Assembly: GCF_019774615.1 (NCBI RefSeq)
Contig: NZ_CP081496.1
Coordinates: forward strand, 5,332,001-5,396,000
Length of the DNA: 64,000 nucleotides
Source of the DNA: Streptomyces sp. BHT-5-2
GTDB taxonomy: Bacteria > Actinomycetota > Actinomycetes > Streptomycetales > Streptomycetaceae
Direction: 5' to 3'
Of the stretch, positions 39,992 to 48,760 are shown piece after piece; positions within the stretch are counted from its first letter, which is position 1; the number at the start of each line of letters is the position of its first letter. The notes under the pieces are model-generated. The model was not told the DNA's origin. It ran no database searches and worked only from the letters and a program-made list of their open reading frames with translations. Made by a program: the position numbers and the translations under genes.

Positions 39992-41400
39992 TGCGGGTCC
40001 TCCGTGGGTTGGGTGGGGATGCCGGACGCCGTGCGGAAGGTGGCGCTGATCTTGTCCGCGAGGCCCTTGGCGTCATGGCCGAGGCCGGATTCGGCGGGGG
40101 CGGTGGCGGTGCCGGGCTGGACGGCGGCGTCGGCGGGCTGCGGGTCGGTGATCTCGCGGCCGTCGACGAAACCGGAGACGGCGTAGACCACGACGGGTAT
40201 GTCGGTGAGTATCCGCACCGTCCAGCTGGCGCGCTGGGCGGGGCCGAAGTCCTCGGCGGGGGTGCCCTGGGCGGCCAGCGGCAGCGGCATCAGGGTCTTG
40301 CGGGTGGCGAGGTTGTTGGTGCTGAAGCGGGCGTTGAGGTTCATCATCCCGGCCCGGTCGGCCTTGGTGGTCTGGGCGCCGACGGTGATGACGTCGGTGC
40401 GGGTGGCGTCGACGTAGGTGGCGCGCAGCAGACGGGCGCAGCCGGCCGGGGCGAGTTCCTTGGCGAGCGGGCCCTCGTAGGCGGCGGCGCAGTCGGTGTC
40501 GGGGGCGACGGCGATCCGGATCCAGCTGCGGTCGGCGCCGCCGGGGCCGGCGGCCAGGCCCTGGACGGTGCGGGGGAAGAGGGTGTCGACGGGGGTGTTG
40601 CGCCAGGCGTCCTGGCCCTTGGCGAAGGCGGCCTCGGGCGTCGGTACGGCCTTGGCGGGGGCGTCGGTGAGCCAGCTGCCGGCGGCCGCGCCGACCATCA
40701 GCCCGATGCCGAGGACGAGGCAGGCGGCCGCGGCGACGACCCGGGTGCCCGGCAGGCGGTCGGCCGGCGAACGGCGCGGGGCGGCGCCGGCCGCGGCGGG
40801 GCGGCCGGGGGCCGGGGGCCGGCCCGGGGCGGGCCGGGTCGCGGGGGCGGCCGGGGGCGTGGGAGCGGCCGGGGCCGGGGGGCTGGCGGCGCGGTCATGG
40901 GGCGCGTCCCACTGGGCCCCGCTGTTGGCGAGGTGGAAGGCGGCGGTGTCGCGGAACGACCGGGGGGCGCCGGCGGGGGGCGGCGGGGCGGCCGGCGGTT
41001 CCGTGCGCGGGCGGGGCGGGGCGGCCGGCGGGGCCGGGGGCGCGGGCGGGGCGCTCGGGGCCGGTGGGGCGGCGGGGGCCGGCGGGGTGACCGGGCTCGC
41101 GGGGGGTGTCCGGGGGCCCTCGGCGGGGAGCGGCCGACGGGCGGCGGGGGGCGTGGCCGAGGGGGCGGCCGGCGACGCGGGCGGCGGGACGTCGGGGTCG
41201 GCGGGGACCGGGCGCAGGACGGTGGTCTCCGGGTCCAGGTCGGCGGGGGGCCCGGGCGGGCGGCGGGGCGGGCGCGGGGGTATGGGTGGGATGCGCGGAG
41301 CATCGGCGTAATCGGCGTCGGCGCTCACCAGCGCTCCCCCTCGCACGGTGTGCCCCGGACCCGACAAGCAATCGGGGCAGGGTGGCTCGTATCCGGACAT
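39988..41400 (-). CDS. Proline-rich single-pass membrane protein coupled to mycosin
   Basis: 470 aa from ATG 41400 (MSGYEPPCPDCLSGPG); GTG 41436 is an alternative without ribosome site. A CxxC pair (PPCPDC) at residues 8-11 is followed by about 200 residues of Pro/Ala-rich, probably unstructured, cytosolic sequence. A membrane segment (VVAAAACLVLGIGLMVGAAAGSWL, about 235-258) and a 200-residue extracytoplasmic domain (DTLFPRTVQGLAAGPGGADRSWIRIAVAPDTDCAAAY...) follow. No family recognised beyond homologues beside mycosins. It overlaps the protease gene, suggesting they act together at the membrane. Confidence 0.75.
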   Translation of the reverse strand: MSGYEPPCPDCLSGPGHTVRGGALVSADADYADAPRIPPIPPRPPRRPPGPPADLDPETTVLRPVPADPDVPPPASPAAPSATPPAARRPLPAEGPRTPPASPVTPPAPAAPPAPSAPPAPPAPPAAPPRPRTEPPAAPPPPAGAPRSFRDTAAFHLANSGAQWDAPHDRAASPPAPAAPTPPAAPATRPAPGRPPAPGRPAAAGAAPRRSPADRLPGTRVVAAAACLVLGIGLMVGAAAGSWLTDAPAKAVPTPEAAFAKGQDAWRNTPVDTLFPRTVQGLAAGPGGADRSWIRIAVAPDTDCAAAYEGPLAKELAPAGCARLLRATYVDATRTDVITVGAQTTKADRAGMMNLNARFSTNNLATRKTLMPLPLAAQGTPAEDFGPAQRASWTVRILTDIPVVVYAVSGFVDGREITDPQPADAAVQPGTATAPAESGLGHDAKGLADKISATFRTASGIPTQPTEDPQ

Positions 41401-41543
41401 CACGCCGCTGACCTGCTGGTTGCGGTGTCGAGCCACTGTAAGGGCTGGCGCGCCCGGTGCTCCAACCCCTGGACGCCCCGGCGCCGCTTCCGGCGCGGTT
41501 CGTCCCCTTACCCCGCGGTAGCACCGTCTGGCAGGCTGCGGCC

Positions 41544-42767
41544 ATGTCGCAGCACTCCGCCGGCACGTATGCCGACAAAGCCTCCTACGACCGGGCCACC
41601 GCCGATCTCGACGCGCCGCTGGCCGTCGTGGATCTGGCGGCCTTCGACGCCAACGCCGCCGATCTGGTGCGCCGCTCGAAGGGGAAGCCGATCCGGGTGG
41701 CCAGCAAGTCGGTGCGCTGCCGGGCGCTGCTGGAGCGGGTGCTGGCCCGGGAGGGCTTCGCGGGGATCATGAGCTTCACGCTCGCCGAGTCGCTGTGGCT
41801 GGCCCGCTCGGGCTTCCCGGACGTGCTGCTGGCCTATCCGTCGGCGGACCGGGACGGCTTCGCGGAGCTGACCGGGGACGCCGCACCGGCGGCGGCGGTG
41901 ACGGTGACGGTCGACGACCCCGCGCAGCTGGATCTGATCGACGCCGCGCGGGCGGCCGGCCCGGGCCGCGGCGAGGAGGTGCAAGTCTGCCTGGAGCTGG
42001 ACACCTCGTACCGGCTGCTGGGCGGGAAGGTCCGGGTCGGGGCGCGGCGGTCGCCGCTGCGGGATCCGGAGGCGCTCGCCGCGCTGGCCCGGACGGTGGT
42101 GGGGCGCCCCGGTTTCCGGCTGGTGGGGCTGATGGCCTACGAGGGGCATGTGGCGGGGGTGGGCGACGAGGTCGCCGGGAAGCCGGTGTCCTCACGGGCG
42201 ATCCGGGTGATGCAGGCGGCGGCCCGGAAGGAGCTGGCGCAGCGGCGCTGGGAGGCGGTGCGGGCGGTACGGGCGGTGGCACCGCGGCTGGAGTTCGTCA
42301 ACGGCGGCGGGACGGGGAGCGTGCAGCACACCGCGGCGGAGGCGGCGGTGACGGAGATCGCGGCCGGTTCGGGGCTGTACGTCCCGCGGCTGTTCGACAA
42401 CTTCCGGTCGTTCCGCGGGCGTCCGGCGGCGCTGTTCGCCCAGCCGGTGGTGCGGCGGCCGGGGCCGGGTGTCGTCACGGTGCTGGGCGGCGGCTATCCG
42501 GCGTCGGGGGTGGCCGGTGCGGACCGGCTGCCGGAGCCGTGGCTGCCGGCGGGGCTGCGGTACGACCCGCAGGAGGGGCCGGGCGAGGTGCAGACGCCGC
42601 TGCTGGGGTCGGCGGCGGACGGGCTGGCGGTCGGCGACAAGGTGTGGTTCCGGCACGCCAAGGCCGGTGAGCTGTGCGAGCGGTTCGCGGAGCTGCACCT
42701 GGTCGAGGGCGACCGGGTGGTGGCGACGGTGCCCACGTACCGGGGCGAGGGCCGCACCTTCCTGTGA
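41544..42767 (+). CDS. Alanine racemase-fold PLP enzyme (D-threonine aldolase/D-amino acid lyase-like)
   Basis: 407 aa from ATG 41544. The TIM-barrel PLP domain starts APLAVVDLAAFDANAADLVRRSKGKPIRVASKSVRCRALLERVL, where the lysine of VASKSVRC is the expected PLP lysine. MAYEGHVAGVGD and FVNGGGTGSVQHTA are the phosphate-binding loops. The C-terminal part ends in GDKVWFRHAKAGELCERFAELHLVEGD, with His and Cys of the metal-binding DSD1-like domain. It probably acts on a D-amino acid or hydroxy-amino acid; exact substrate not readable. Weak ribosome site. Confidence 0.8.
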   Translation: MSQHSAGTYADKASYDRATADLDAPLAVVDLAAFDANAADLVRRSKGKPIRVASKSVRCRALLERVLAREGFAGIMSFTLAESLWLARSGFPDVLLAYPSADRDGFAELTGDAAPAAAVTVTVDDPAQLDLIDAARAAGPGRGEEVQVCLELDTSYRLLGGKVRVGARRSPLRDPEALAALARTVVGRPGFRLVGLMAYEGHVAGVGDEVAGKPVSSRAIRVMQAAARKELAQRRWEAVRAVRAVAPRLEFVNGGGTGSVQHTAAEAAVTEIAAGSGLYVPRLFDNFRSFRGRPAALFAQPVVRRPGPGVVTVLGGGYPASGVAGADRLPEPWLPAGLRYDPQEGPGEVQTPLLGSAADGLAVGDKVWFRHAKAGELCERFAELHLVEGDRVVATVPTYRGEGRTFL

Positions 42768-42819
42768 CGGTGTCACGGGGCGGCGGTGCGGCCCTCGTTC
42801 GGTGTCCGACAGGCCCGGG

Positions 42820-44106
42820 TCAGCCGTGGATCCGGTCCCGCTGGTCGGCGACGACGGTGCCGTCGGGGCGGCGGACCGGGCCGAGCGTGCCGTCGGTGTG
42901 GGTGTAGCCCTTGGTGGCGCAGGGGTAGACACCGGACTTCCGGGGCAGCGGGTCGATGAACATCGGGTTGACCACCCAGCGGCCGTCGGCGTTGTCGTAG
43001 CCGCGGCACATCAGCTCGTCCTTGTTGCGGTTGATGGCCAGGTGGGCGCCGGTGGCGTCGCCGACGAAGGTGACGTCGGTGTTGGCGTCGCCGCCGCCGA
43101 GGGCGATGCGGTGCGCCGGATCCTGCTTCCGCCACGCCTCGGCGCCCTTGATGCCAAAGATCTCCTGATTGATCCAGCAGCGCTTGCCGTCGATGTACGG
43201 GATGACCTCGCCGCGGCCGTCCTTGACGTCGCCGCAGCCGGCGATGGTGGTGGTGAGCCGGCCGTCGCGGACGCGGCTGCGGATGCCGAGGGTGTGCCGG
43301 GCGTCCACCCCGACGCCGCCGGACCACGCCTCGGCGACGGTCTCGGAGGACGCGGAGACGATGTAGACGTCGAAGCCGGCCCGCTTGAGCGTGCGGATCA
43401 GGTCCTTCTGCTGGTCGTAGTAGCGGACGTAGCCGGCCAGCTTGTGGGTGCCGACGGTCTGCACGGCGCCGACGGGCGCGGCGAGGTTCTCGGCGCGGGC
43501 GCGCTTGGCGTACGCGGTGAGGGTGGCGGGCTTCAGGCCGGCGAACAGCTGCGGTATCCAGGCGTAGTCGGGGACCGTGCGGCGGTGGTTCCAGTCGCCG
43601 GCGAACGCCTCGGCGCCGCTCATGGTCTTCGCCGTGCCGCGGATCTCCATGATCTCGTCGGCGCAGGCGGTGTTGTGGGAGGTGGGCAGCGGGCGGCCGG
43701 GGGTGCCGGTGCCGCAGGCCCGGGTCAGCGCGCGGTCGGCGGCGGGGCTGAGCCAGGGGCTGGTGTCCCGCCAGCTGGTGGGCCGGGGCAGCTTGTCGTG
43801 CCGGAGCATCCAGGCCAGCGTGGCGTCGGAGATGTCGTTCTTGACGACGGTGTTGTCCCAGTCGAAGGCGGCGACCGGGCGGGGGCCGCCGTGCCCCGAA
43901 CAGGTGCCGCGTTCGTCGATCATCTTCTGGAGCTTGGCGCGGTTGTCGCCGTACCAGGGCAGGTCCTTGGAGAGCTGCGGGCAGCGGGCGCGGCTCGGCG
44001 CATTGCCGGGGGCGGCGGCGGTGGCCGGCGTGGTGGCCGTGAGGGCGGTGAGGGCGGCGGTGCCGGCGAGGCCGAGGGCGAGCAGCCGCCTGAGGGGCGC
44101 GGTCAT
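42820..44106 (-). CDS. Secreted HAD-superfamily phosphatase
   Basis: 428 aa from ATG 44106 with GGAGGA upstream. A Sec signal peptide (LLALGLAGTAALTALTATTPATAA, to about residue 32) precedes the HAD core. Motif I is AAFDWDNTVVKND (nucleophile Asp near 80), motif II IVSASSE and motif IV region FVGDATGAHLAINRNKDE. DWDNT and the large cap resemble extracellular phosphorylcholine-type phosphatases. It lies 76 bases downstream of the SDR gene on the same strand and may be weakly linked to the ethanolamine cluster, which would suit a head-group phosphatase. That link is speculation. Confidence 0.8.
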   Translation of the reverse strand: MTAPLRRLLALGLAGTAALTALTATTPATAAAPGNAPSRARCPQLSKDLPWYGDNRAKLQKMIDERGTCSGHGGPRPVAAFDWDNTVVKNDISDATLAWMLRHDKLPRPTSWRDTSPWLSPAADRALTRACGTGTPGRPLPTSHNTACADEIMEIRGTAKTMSGAEAFAGDWNHRRTVPDYAWIPQLFAGLKPATLTAYAKRARAENLAAPVGAVQTVGTHKLAGYVRYYDQQKDLIRTLKRAGFDVYIVSASSETVAEAWSGGVGVDARHTLGIRSRVRDGRLTTTIAGCGDVKDGRGEVIPYIDGKRCWINQEIFGIKGAEAWRKQDPAHRIALGGGDANTDVTFVGDATGAHLAINRNKDELMCRGYDNADGRWVVNPMFIDPLPRKSGVYPCATKGYTHTDGTLGPVRRPDGTVVADQRDRIHG

Positions 44107-44182
44107 GTGTCCTCCGTGGTCAAGGGGGAAGCACGGCGGGACCGGCACCCGGTGGCGCCGGCCCCGCTGTTGATCATGGACC

Positions 44183-44983
44183 TTACAGGGGGGTGACGTA
44201 GGCGCCCGCGATGCCTCCGTCGACGAGGAATTCGGCGGCGTTGACGAACGAGGAGTCGTCGCTGGCGAGGAAGGCGACCGCGGCGGCGATCTCCTCGGGC
44301 TCGGCGAACCGGCCGACCGGGACGTGCACCAGGCGGCGCGCGGCGCGCTCGGGGTCCTTGGCGAACAGCTCCTTCAGCAGCGGGGTGTTGACGGGGCCCG
44401 GGCAGAGCGCGTTGACGCGGATGCCCTCGCGGGCGAACTGCACGCCCAGCTCGCGGGACATCGCCAGCACGCCGCCCTTGGAAGCCGTGTAGCTGATCTG
44501 CGAGGTGGCGGCGCCCATCACGGCCACGAAGGAGGCGGTGTTGACGATGGAGCCGCCGCGCCCGGTCTGCGCGAACTGGCGCTGCATGTAGGGCAGGGCG
44601 TGCTTGCAGCAGAGGTAGACCGAGGTGAGGTTGACCTCCTGGACGCGCTTCCAGGCGTCCAGGCCGGTGGTGAGGATGGAGTCGTCGTCGGGGGGCGAGA
44701 TACCGGCGTTGTTGAAGGTGACGTCGATCGAGCCGTAGGTCTCGAAGGCGGTCCGGTAGAGCGCCTCGACCTGGTCGGAGTCGGTCACGTCGACCTTGAC
44801 GAAGGTGCCGCCGACCTCCTCGGCGGCGGCCTTGCCGGCCGCCTCGTCGATGTCGGCGCAGACGACGTTCGCGCCTTCGGAGGCCAGTCGGCGGGCGGTG
44901 GCCAGGCCGATGCCGCTGCCGGCTCCGGTGATCACGGCGGTACGGCCGACGAGGCGGCGGCACACGGCGGTCTGGTCGGTCAC
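44183..44983 (-). CDS. Short-chain dehydrogenase/reductase
   Basis: 266 aa from GTG 44983 (AGGAG five bases upstream). Classical SDR: VITGAGSGIGLATARRL is the NAD(P) loop, NNAGISPP follows strand 4, and the catalytic Ser-Tyr-Lys are in NTASFVAVMG and YTASKGG. The C-terminus GIAGAYVTPL is typical. It is 35 bases after the aldehyde dehydrogenase gene, so third gene of the glnA4-like operon. It may oxidise or reduce an aldehyde or alcohol intermediate of the pathway; this is inference from position. Confidence 0.9.
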   Translation of the reverse strand: MTDQTAVCRRLVGRTAVITGAGSGIGLATARRLASEGANVVCADIDEAAGKAAAEEVGGTFVKVDVTDSDQVEALYRTAFETYGSIDVTFNNAGISPPDDDSILTTGLDAWKRVQEVNLTSVYLCCKHALPYMQRQFAQTGRGGSIVNTASFVAVMGAATSQISYTASKGGVLAMSRELGVQFAREGIRVNALCPGPVNTPLLKELFAKDPERAARRLVHVPVGRFAEPEEIAAAVAFLASDDSSFVNAAEFLVDGGIAGAYVTPL

Positions 44984-45018
44984 TTGCTCTCCTCGGTGCT
45001 GGTTGTTGCGGTGCGGGG

Positions 45019-46392
45019 TCACGAGCCGGCCGGCTCGGTGCCGATGAAGATGTTCTTGGTCTCGGTGAAGGCGGCCAGCGCGTCCGGGCCCAGTTCGCGG
45101 CCGAGGCCGGACTGCTTGAAGCCGCCGAACGGGGTCCAGTAGCGCACCGCGCTGTGGGAGTTGACGGAGAGGTTGCCGGCCGCGACGGCCCGCGCGACGC
45201 GCAGGGCCCGGCCCACGTCACGGGTCCACAGGGAACCGGCCAGGCCGTATTCGGTGGCGTTGGCGAGCCGGATCGCGTCGGCCTCGTCGTCGAAGGGGAT
45301 GGCGACGGCGACCGGGCCGAAGATCTCCTCGACGGCGGTGCGGTCCTCGGGGCGGCCTTCCAGGACGGTGGCCGGGTACCAGAAGCCCTTGCCGGACGGG
45401 GCCTCGCCGCGGATGGCGGCCGGCGCGTCCTCGGGGACGTAGGAGCGGACCCGGTCGCGCTGGGCGGCCGAGATCAGCGGGCCCATCCGGGTGGCGGGGT
45501 CGGCCGGGTCGCCGGCGGTGAACGCCTTGACGGCGGGCTCCAGCAGCTCCAGGAACCGGTCGTAGACGCTCCGTTGGACGAGGATGCGGCTGCGGGCGCA
45601 GCAGTCCTGGCCGGTGTTGTCGAGGAACGATCCGGGTGCGGCGGCCGCGGCGGCCTCGATGTCGGCGTCGGCGAAGACGATGTTGGGGCTCTTGCCGCCG
45701 AGTTCGAGGGTGAGCCGCTTGGTCTGCGCGGCGCACTGGGCGGCGATCCGGCGGCCGGTCGCGGTGGAGCCGGTGAAGACGACCTTGGCGACGCCGGGGT
45801 GGTCGACCAGTGCGCTGCCGGTGACCGGGCCCTCGCCCGGCAGGACCTGGAAGAGGCCCTCGGGGAGCCCGGCCTCCAGGGCGAGTTCGGCGAGCCGGAG
45901 CGCGGTGAGCGGGGTGGTCTCGGCGGGCTTGAGGAGGACGGCGTTGCCGGCCGCCAGGGCGGGGGCGGTGCCCCACGCGGCGATCGGCATCGGGAAGTTC
46001 CAGGGGGCGATGACGGCGACCACGCCGAGCGGCTCCTGGACGGTGATGTTCAGGCCGCCGGGCACCGGGATCTGGCTGCCGGTCAGGCGCTCCACTCCCC
46101 CGGCCGCGTAGTGCAGCAGGTCGCGGACGTTGCCCGCCTCCCAGCGGGCGTTGCCCAACGGGTGGCCGGCCTCGCGCAGTTCCAGTTCGGCGAGCGGCTC
46201 GACCGCCGCGTCGACGACGTCGGCGAAGCGGCGCAGCAGCCGGGCCCGGTCGCCGGGGGCCACCGCGGCCCAGCGCTCCTGGGCGGCCGCGGCCCGGCGG
46301 ACCGCCGCGTCGACCTCGTCGGGCGAGGTGGTGGGGACGGTGGCCACCACCTCCTCGGTCGCCGGGTTGAGGATGGTCAGCTCTTGCAACAC
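45019..46392 (-). CDS. NAD-dependent aldehyde dehydrogenase
   Basis: 457 aa, GTG 46392. APWNFPMPIAAWGTAPALAAGNAVLLKPAETTP binds the cofactor, VFTGSTATGRRI is the dinucleotide loop, LELGGKSPNIVF holds the general-base Glu and NTGQDCCARSRILV the nucleophilic Cys near residue 268. It is nine bases after the glutamine synthetase-like gene. In gamma-glutamylated amine catabolism this step oxidises the gamma-glutamyl aldehyde to the acid, which fits its place here. Confidence 0.93.
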   Translation of the reverse strand: MLQELTILNPATEEVVATVPTTSPDEVDAAVRRAAAAQERWAAVAPGDRARLLRRFADVVDAAVEPLAELELREAGHPLGNARWEAGNVRDLLHYAAGGVERLTGSQIPVPGGLNITVQEPLGVVAVIAPWNFPMPIAAWGTAPALAAGNAVLLKPAETTPLTALRLAELALEAGLPEGLFQVLPGEGPVTGSALVDHPGVAKVVFTGSTATGRRIAAQCAAQTKRLTLELGGKSPNIVFADADIEAAAAAAPGSFLDNTGQDCCARSRILVQRSVYDRFLELLEPAVKAFTAGDPADPATRMGPLISAAQRDRVRSYVPEDAPAAIRGEAPSGKGFWYPATVLEGRPEDRTAVEEIFGPVAVAIPFDDEADAIRLANATEYGLAGSLWTRDVGRALRVARAVAAGNLSVNSHSAVRYWTPFGGFKQSGLGRELGPDALAAFTETKNIFIGTEPAGS

Positions 46393-46401
46393 GGGCGTTC
46401 C

Positions 46402-47769
46402 TCACATGCGCTCGAAGGAGCGGTACCGCTCCCAGTCCGTGACGGCGGCGTCGTAGGCGTCCTGTTCGACGCGGGCCATGTGGCGGTAGTGGTCGACGAC
46501 CTCGTCGCCGAAGGCGGCGCGGGCGATCGGGCTGCGCTCCCACAGCTCGGCGGCCTCGCGCAGCGTGGTGGGGACGTGTGCGGCATCCCCCGTGTAGGCG
46601 TTGCCGGTGGTGGCGCCGGGGAGCTCCAGCTCGTGCTCTATGCCGTAGAGGCCGGCCGCGACCATGCCGGCGACCGCGAGATAGGGGTTCACATCGCCGC
46701 CGGGCAGGCGGTTCTCCAGGCGGTGGGAGCGGCCGTGGCCGACGACCCGCAGGGCGCAGGTGCGGTTGTCCGGGCCCCAGGCGACGGCGGTGGGCGCGAA
46801 GGAGCCGGGGCGGAACCGCTTGTAGGAGTTGATGTTGGGGGCGTAGAGCAGCGTGAAGTCACGCATCGCGGCGAGCTGGCCGGCGAGGAAGTGGCGCATG
46901 GTCCGCGACATGCCGTAGGGGGCGCTGTCGTCGGCCAGGACCGGCCGGCCCTGCTCGTCCTGGAGCGAGAGGTGGATGTGACAGGAGTTGCCCTCGCGCT
47001 CGTCGTACTTGGCCATGAAGGTGAGCGCCATGCCCTCCTGGGCGGCGATCTCCTTGGCGCCGGTCTTGTAGATGCTGTGCTGGTCGCAGGTGGTGAGCGC
47101 CTCGTCGTAGACGAACACGATCTCGTGCTGGCCGAGGTTGCACTCGCCCTTGGCGGACTCGACGGTCATGCCGGCCGCGCCCATCTCGTTGCGGATCCGG
47201 CGCAGGACGGGCTCGACCCGGCCGGTGCCGAGGACGGAGTAGTCGCCGTTCCACTGGTTGGCCGGGGTCATCTGGCGGTAGCCGCGTGACCAGGCGTCCT
47301 CGTAGGAGTCCTTGAAGAGCATGAACTCCAGCTCGGTGCCGGCATGGGCGGTCCAGCCACGCTCGGCCAGCCGGTCGAGCTGGCGGCGCAGGATCTGCCG
47401 GGGCGAGGCGGCGACCGGGGAGCCGTCGTGCCAGGCGAGGTCGGCGGTGATCAGGGCGGTGCCCGGGTTCCAGGGGGTGCGGCGGAGGGTGGCGGGGTCG
47501 CCGTGCATGGCGAAGTCGCCGTAGCCGCGCTCCCACGAGGACATCGCATAGCCGTCGACGGTGTTGAGGTCGACGTCGACGGCGAGGAGGTAGTTGCAGC
47601 CCTCCGTGCCGTGTTCGAGGACGGTGTCGAGGAAGTAGCGGGCGGCGAACCGCTTGCCCTGGAGCCTGCCTTGCATATCGGTGAAGGCGAGGACGACAGT
47701 GTCGATCTCCCCGTTGTCGACGAGGGCGGTGAGCTCCTCGACGGAGAGCGGGGGCCTGCGGTCTGCCAC
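46402..47769 (-). CDS. glnA4: GlnA4-like gamma-glutamylethanolamide synthetase
   Basis: 455 aa, GTG 47769 with AGGAGG seven bases upstream. Glutamine synthetase fold with metal/substrate motifs AGTELEFMLFK, ESAKGECNLGQHEI, GNSCHIHLSL, KRFRPGSFAPTAVAWGPDNRTCALRVV and RLENRLPGGDVNPYLAVAG. Compared with true GlnA it lacks the adenylylation-loop tyrosine segment. The GlnA4 paralogue of S. coelicolor ligates glutamate to ethanolamine. Neighbouring ethanolamine-type permease, aldehyde dehydrogenase and gamma-glutamyl hydrolase-fold genes support that activity. A polyamine substrate remains possible. Confidence 0.85.
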   Translation of the reverse strand: MADRRPPLSVEELTALVDNGEIDTVVLAFTDMQGRLQGKRFAARYFLDTVLEHGTEGCNYLLAVDVDLNTVDGYAMSSWERGYGDFAMHGDPATLRRTPWNPGTALITADLAWHDGSPVAASPRQILRRQLDRLAERGWTAHAGTELEFMLFKDSYEDAWSRGYRQMTPANQWNGDYSVLGTGRVEPVLRRIRNEMGAAGMTVESAKGECNLGQHEIVFVYDEALTTCDQHSIYKTGAKEIAAQEGMALTFMAKYDEREGNSCHIHLSLQDEQGRPVLADDSAPYGMSRTMRHFLAGQLAAMRDFTLLYAPNINSYKRFRPGSFAPTAVAWGPDNRTCALRVVGHGRSHRLENRLPGGDVNPYLAVAGMVAAGLYGIEHELELPGATTGNAYTGDAAHVPTTLREAAELWERSPIARAAFGDEVVDHYRHMARVEQDAYDAAVTDWERYRSFERM

Positions 47770-47803
47770 GGTGGTGCCTCCTGTCGCTGCATCCGGAGGT
47801 CAT

Positions 47804-47824
47804 AAGGTATGCACACGAACCATT
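47804..47824. promoter_or_regulatory. Candidate FadR-type operator 1 (divergent glnA4/regulator)
   Basis: The sequence runs AAGGTATGC, five variable bases, AACC, one base, TT. It lies in the 73-bp region between the divergent glnA4-like and regulator genes and matches the permease promoter site at 48707-48727 in 16 of 21 positions at the same spacing. The arms AAGGT/ACCnTT are roughly symmetrical. Confidence 0.6.
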
Positions 47825-47842
47825 GATTGGGAAGGGGTTCCG

Positions 47843-48574
47843 ATGAACGGTGCGGCCGACCGACTGGCGCCGGTGCTCCGGCCGGTCCGGGCGGGCAACG
47901 GCTTCGAGGAGGCCCTGGAGCAGATACTCCAGATCGTCCGGCTCGGGCTGGTGCCGCAGGGCGAACGGCTGCCCGCCGAGCGGGAGTTGGCGGAGCGGCT
48001 GCAGATCAGCCGGGTCACCCTGCGCGAGGTGCTCAAGGTCCTCCAGGACGAGGGTCTGGTGGAGAGCCGGCGCGGCCGCTACGGCGGCACCTTCGTGCGG
48101 ATCCGCACCGAGGGCCCCGACGAGGCGGAGCTGCTCCGCCGGGTGGACCGGACCGACGTGGAGGACGTCCTCCGCTTCCGCGAGGTGCTGGAGGTCGGCG
48201 CGGCCGGGCTGTGCGCCGCACACGGGCTGTCGGACGAGCAGGCCGAGCGGCTGCGCGAGGCGCTGGCGGCGACCCAGGACGCGCCGCTGGCCGACTACCG
48301 CCGGCGCGACACGCTGCTCCACCTGACCCTGGCCGAGCTGTCCGGATCGCCGTCGCTGGCCGCCCAGTACGCCGCCGTCCGGGCCCGCGTCAACGAGCTG
48401 CTGGACTGCATCCCGCTGCTGGTGCGCAACCTGGAGCACTCGCAGAACCAGCACGCCGCGCTGGTGGAGGCGGTACTGGAGGGCGACGCCGACGGGGCCC
48501 GCGAGGTGATGCGGGAGCACTGCTGCGGCACCGCGGCGCTGCTGCGCGGCTTCCTGGCCGGCCCGGTCGCATAG
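47843..48574 (+). CDS. GntR/FadR-family repressor of the ethanolamine cluster
   Basis: 243 aa from ATG 47843 with GGGAAGGGG five bases upstream. Winged helix: QGERLPAERELAERLQISRVTLREVLKVLQDEGLVESRRGRYGG (about 41-84). The C-terminal FCD helical domain has metal-ligand positions in EVLEVGAA, HLTLAELSG and HAALVEAV with HCCG near the end. FadR-type regulators usually bind short palindromes and respond to the pathway substrate. Divergent from glnA4 and upstream of the permease, both with the same candidate operator. Confidence 0.92.
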   Translation: MNGAADRLAPVLRPVRAGNGFEEALEQILQIVRLGLVPQGERLPAERELAERLQISRVTLREVLKVLQDEGLVESRRGRYGGTFVRIRTEGPDEAELLRRVDRTDVEDVLRFREVLEVGAAGLCAAHGLSDEQAERLREALAATQDAPLADYRRRDTLLHLTLAELSGSPSLAAQYAAVRARVNELLDCIPLLVRNLEHSQNQHAALVEAVLEGDADGAREVMREHCCGTAALLRGFLAGPVA

Positions 48575-48660
48575 GCCCCGTCGTCGAACTCCGCCTGCCG
48601 CCCGGCGCCCCGCACGTCCCGGGCCGTCCGCTCTGCACCTTCCCGTAACCAGTGTTTTAC

Positions 48661-48681
48661 ACCCGGGTTTTGCGCCCGGGT
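48661..48681 (+). terminator. Terminator of the FadR-type regulator
   Basis: ACCCGGG, loop TTTTGCG, CCCGGGT: 7-bp perfect stem, then TCTTG. It separates the regulator message from the permease promoter. Confidence 0.65.
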
Positions 48682-48706
48682 CTTGCGCTGAGCCACCCGG
48701 ACGGCA

Positions 48707-48727
48707 AAGGTATGCGGCTAAACCTTT
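48707..48727 (+). promoter_or_regulatory. Candidate FadR-type operator 2 (permease)
   Basis: Same arrangement as operator 1: AAGGTATGC-N5-AACC-N-TT; here the outer arms AAAGGT and ACCTTT are perfectly symmetrical. It ends 33 bases before the permease start. Confidence 0.6.
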
Positions 48728-48760
48728 ACTCCGGTTGTCCCCGCAAGGCAGGAGCGGCAC

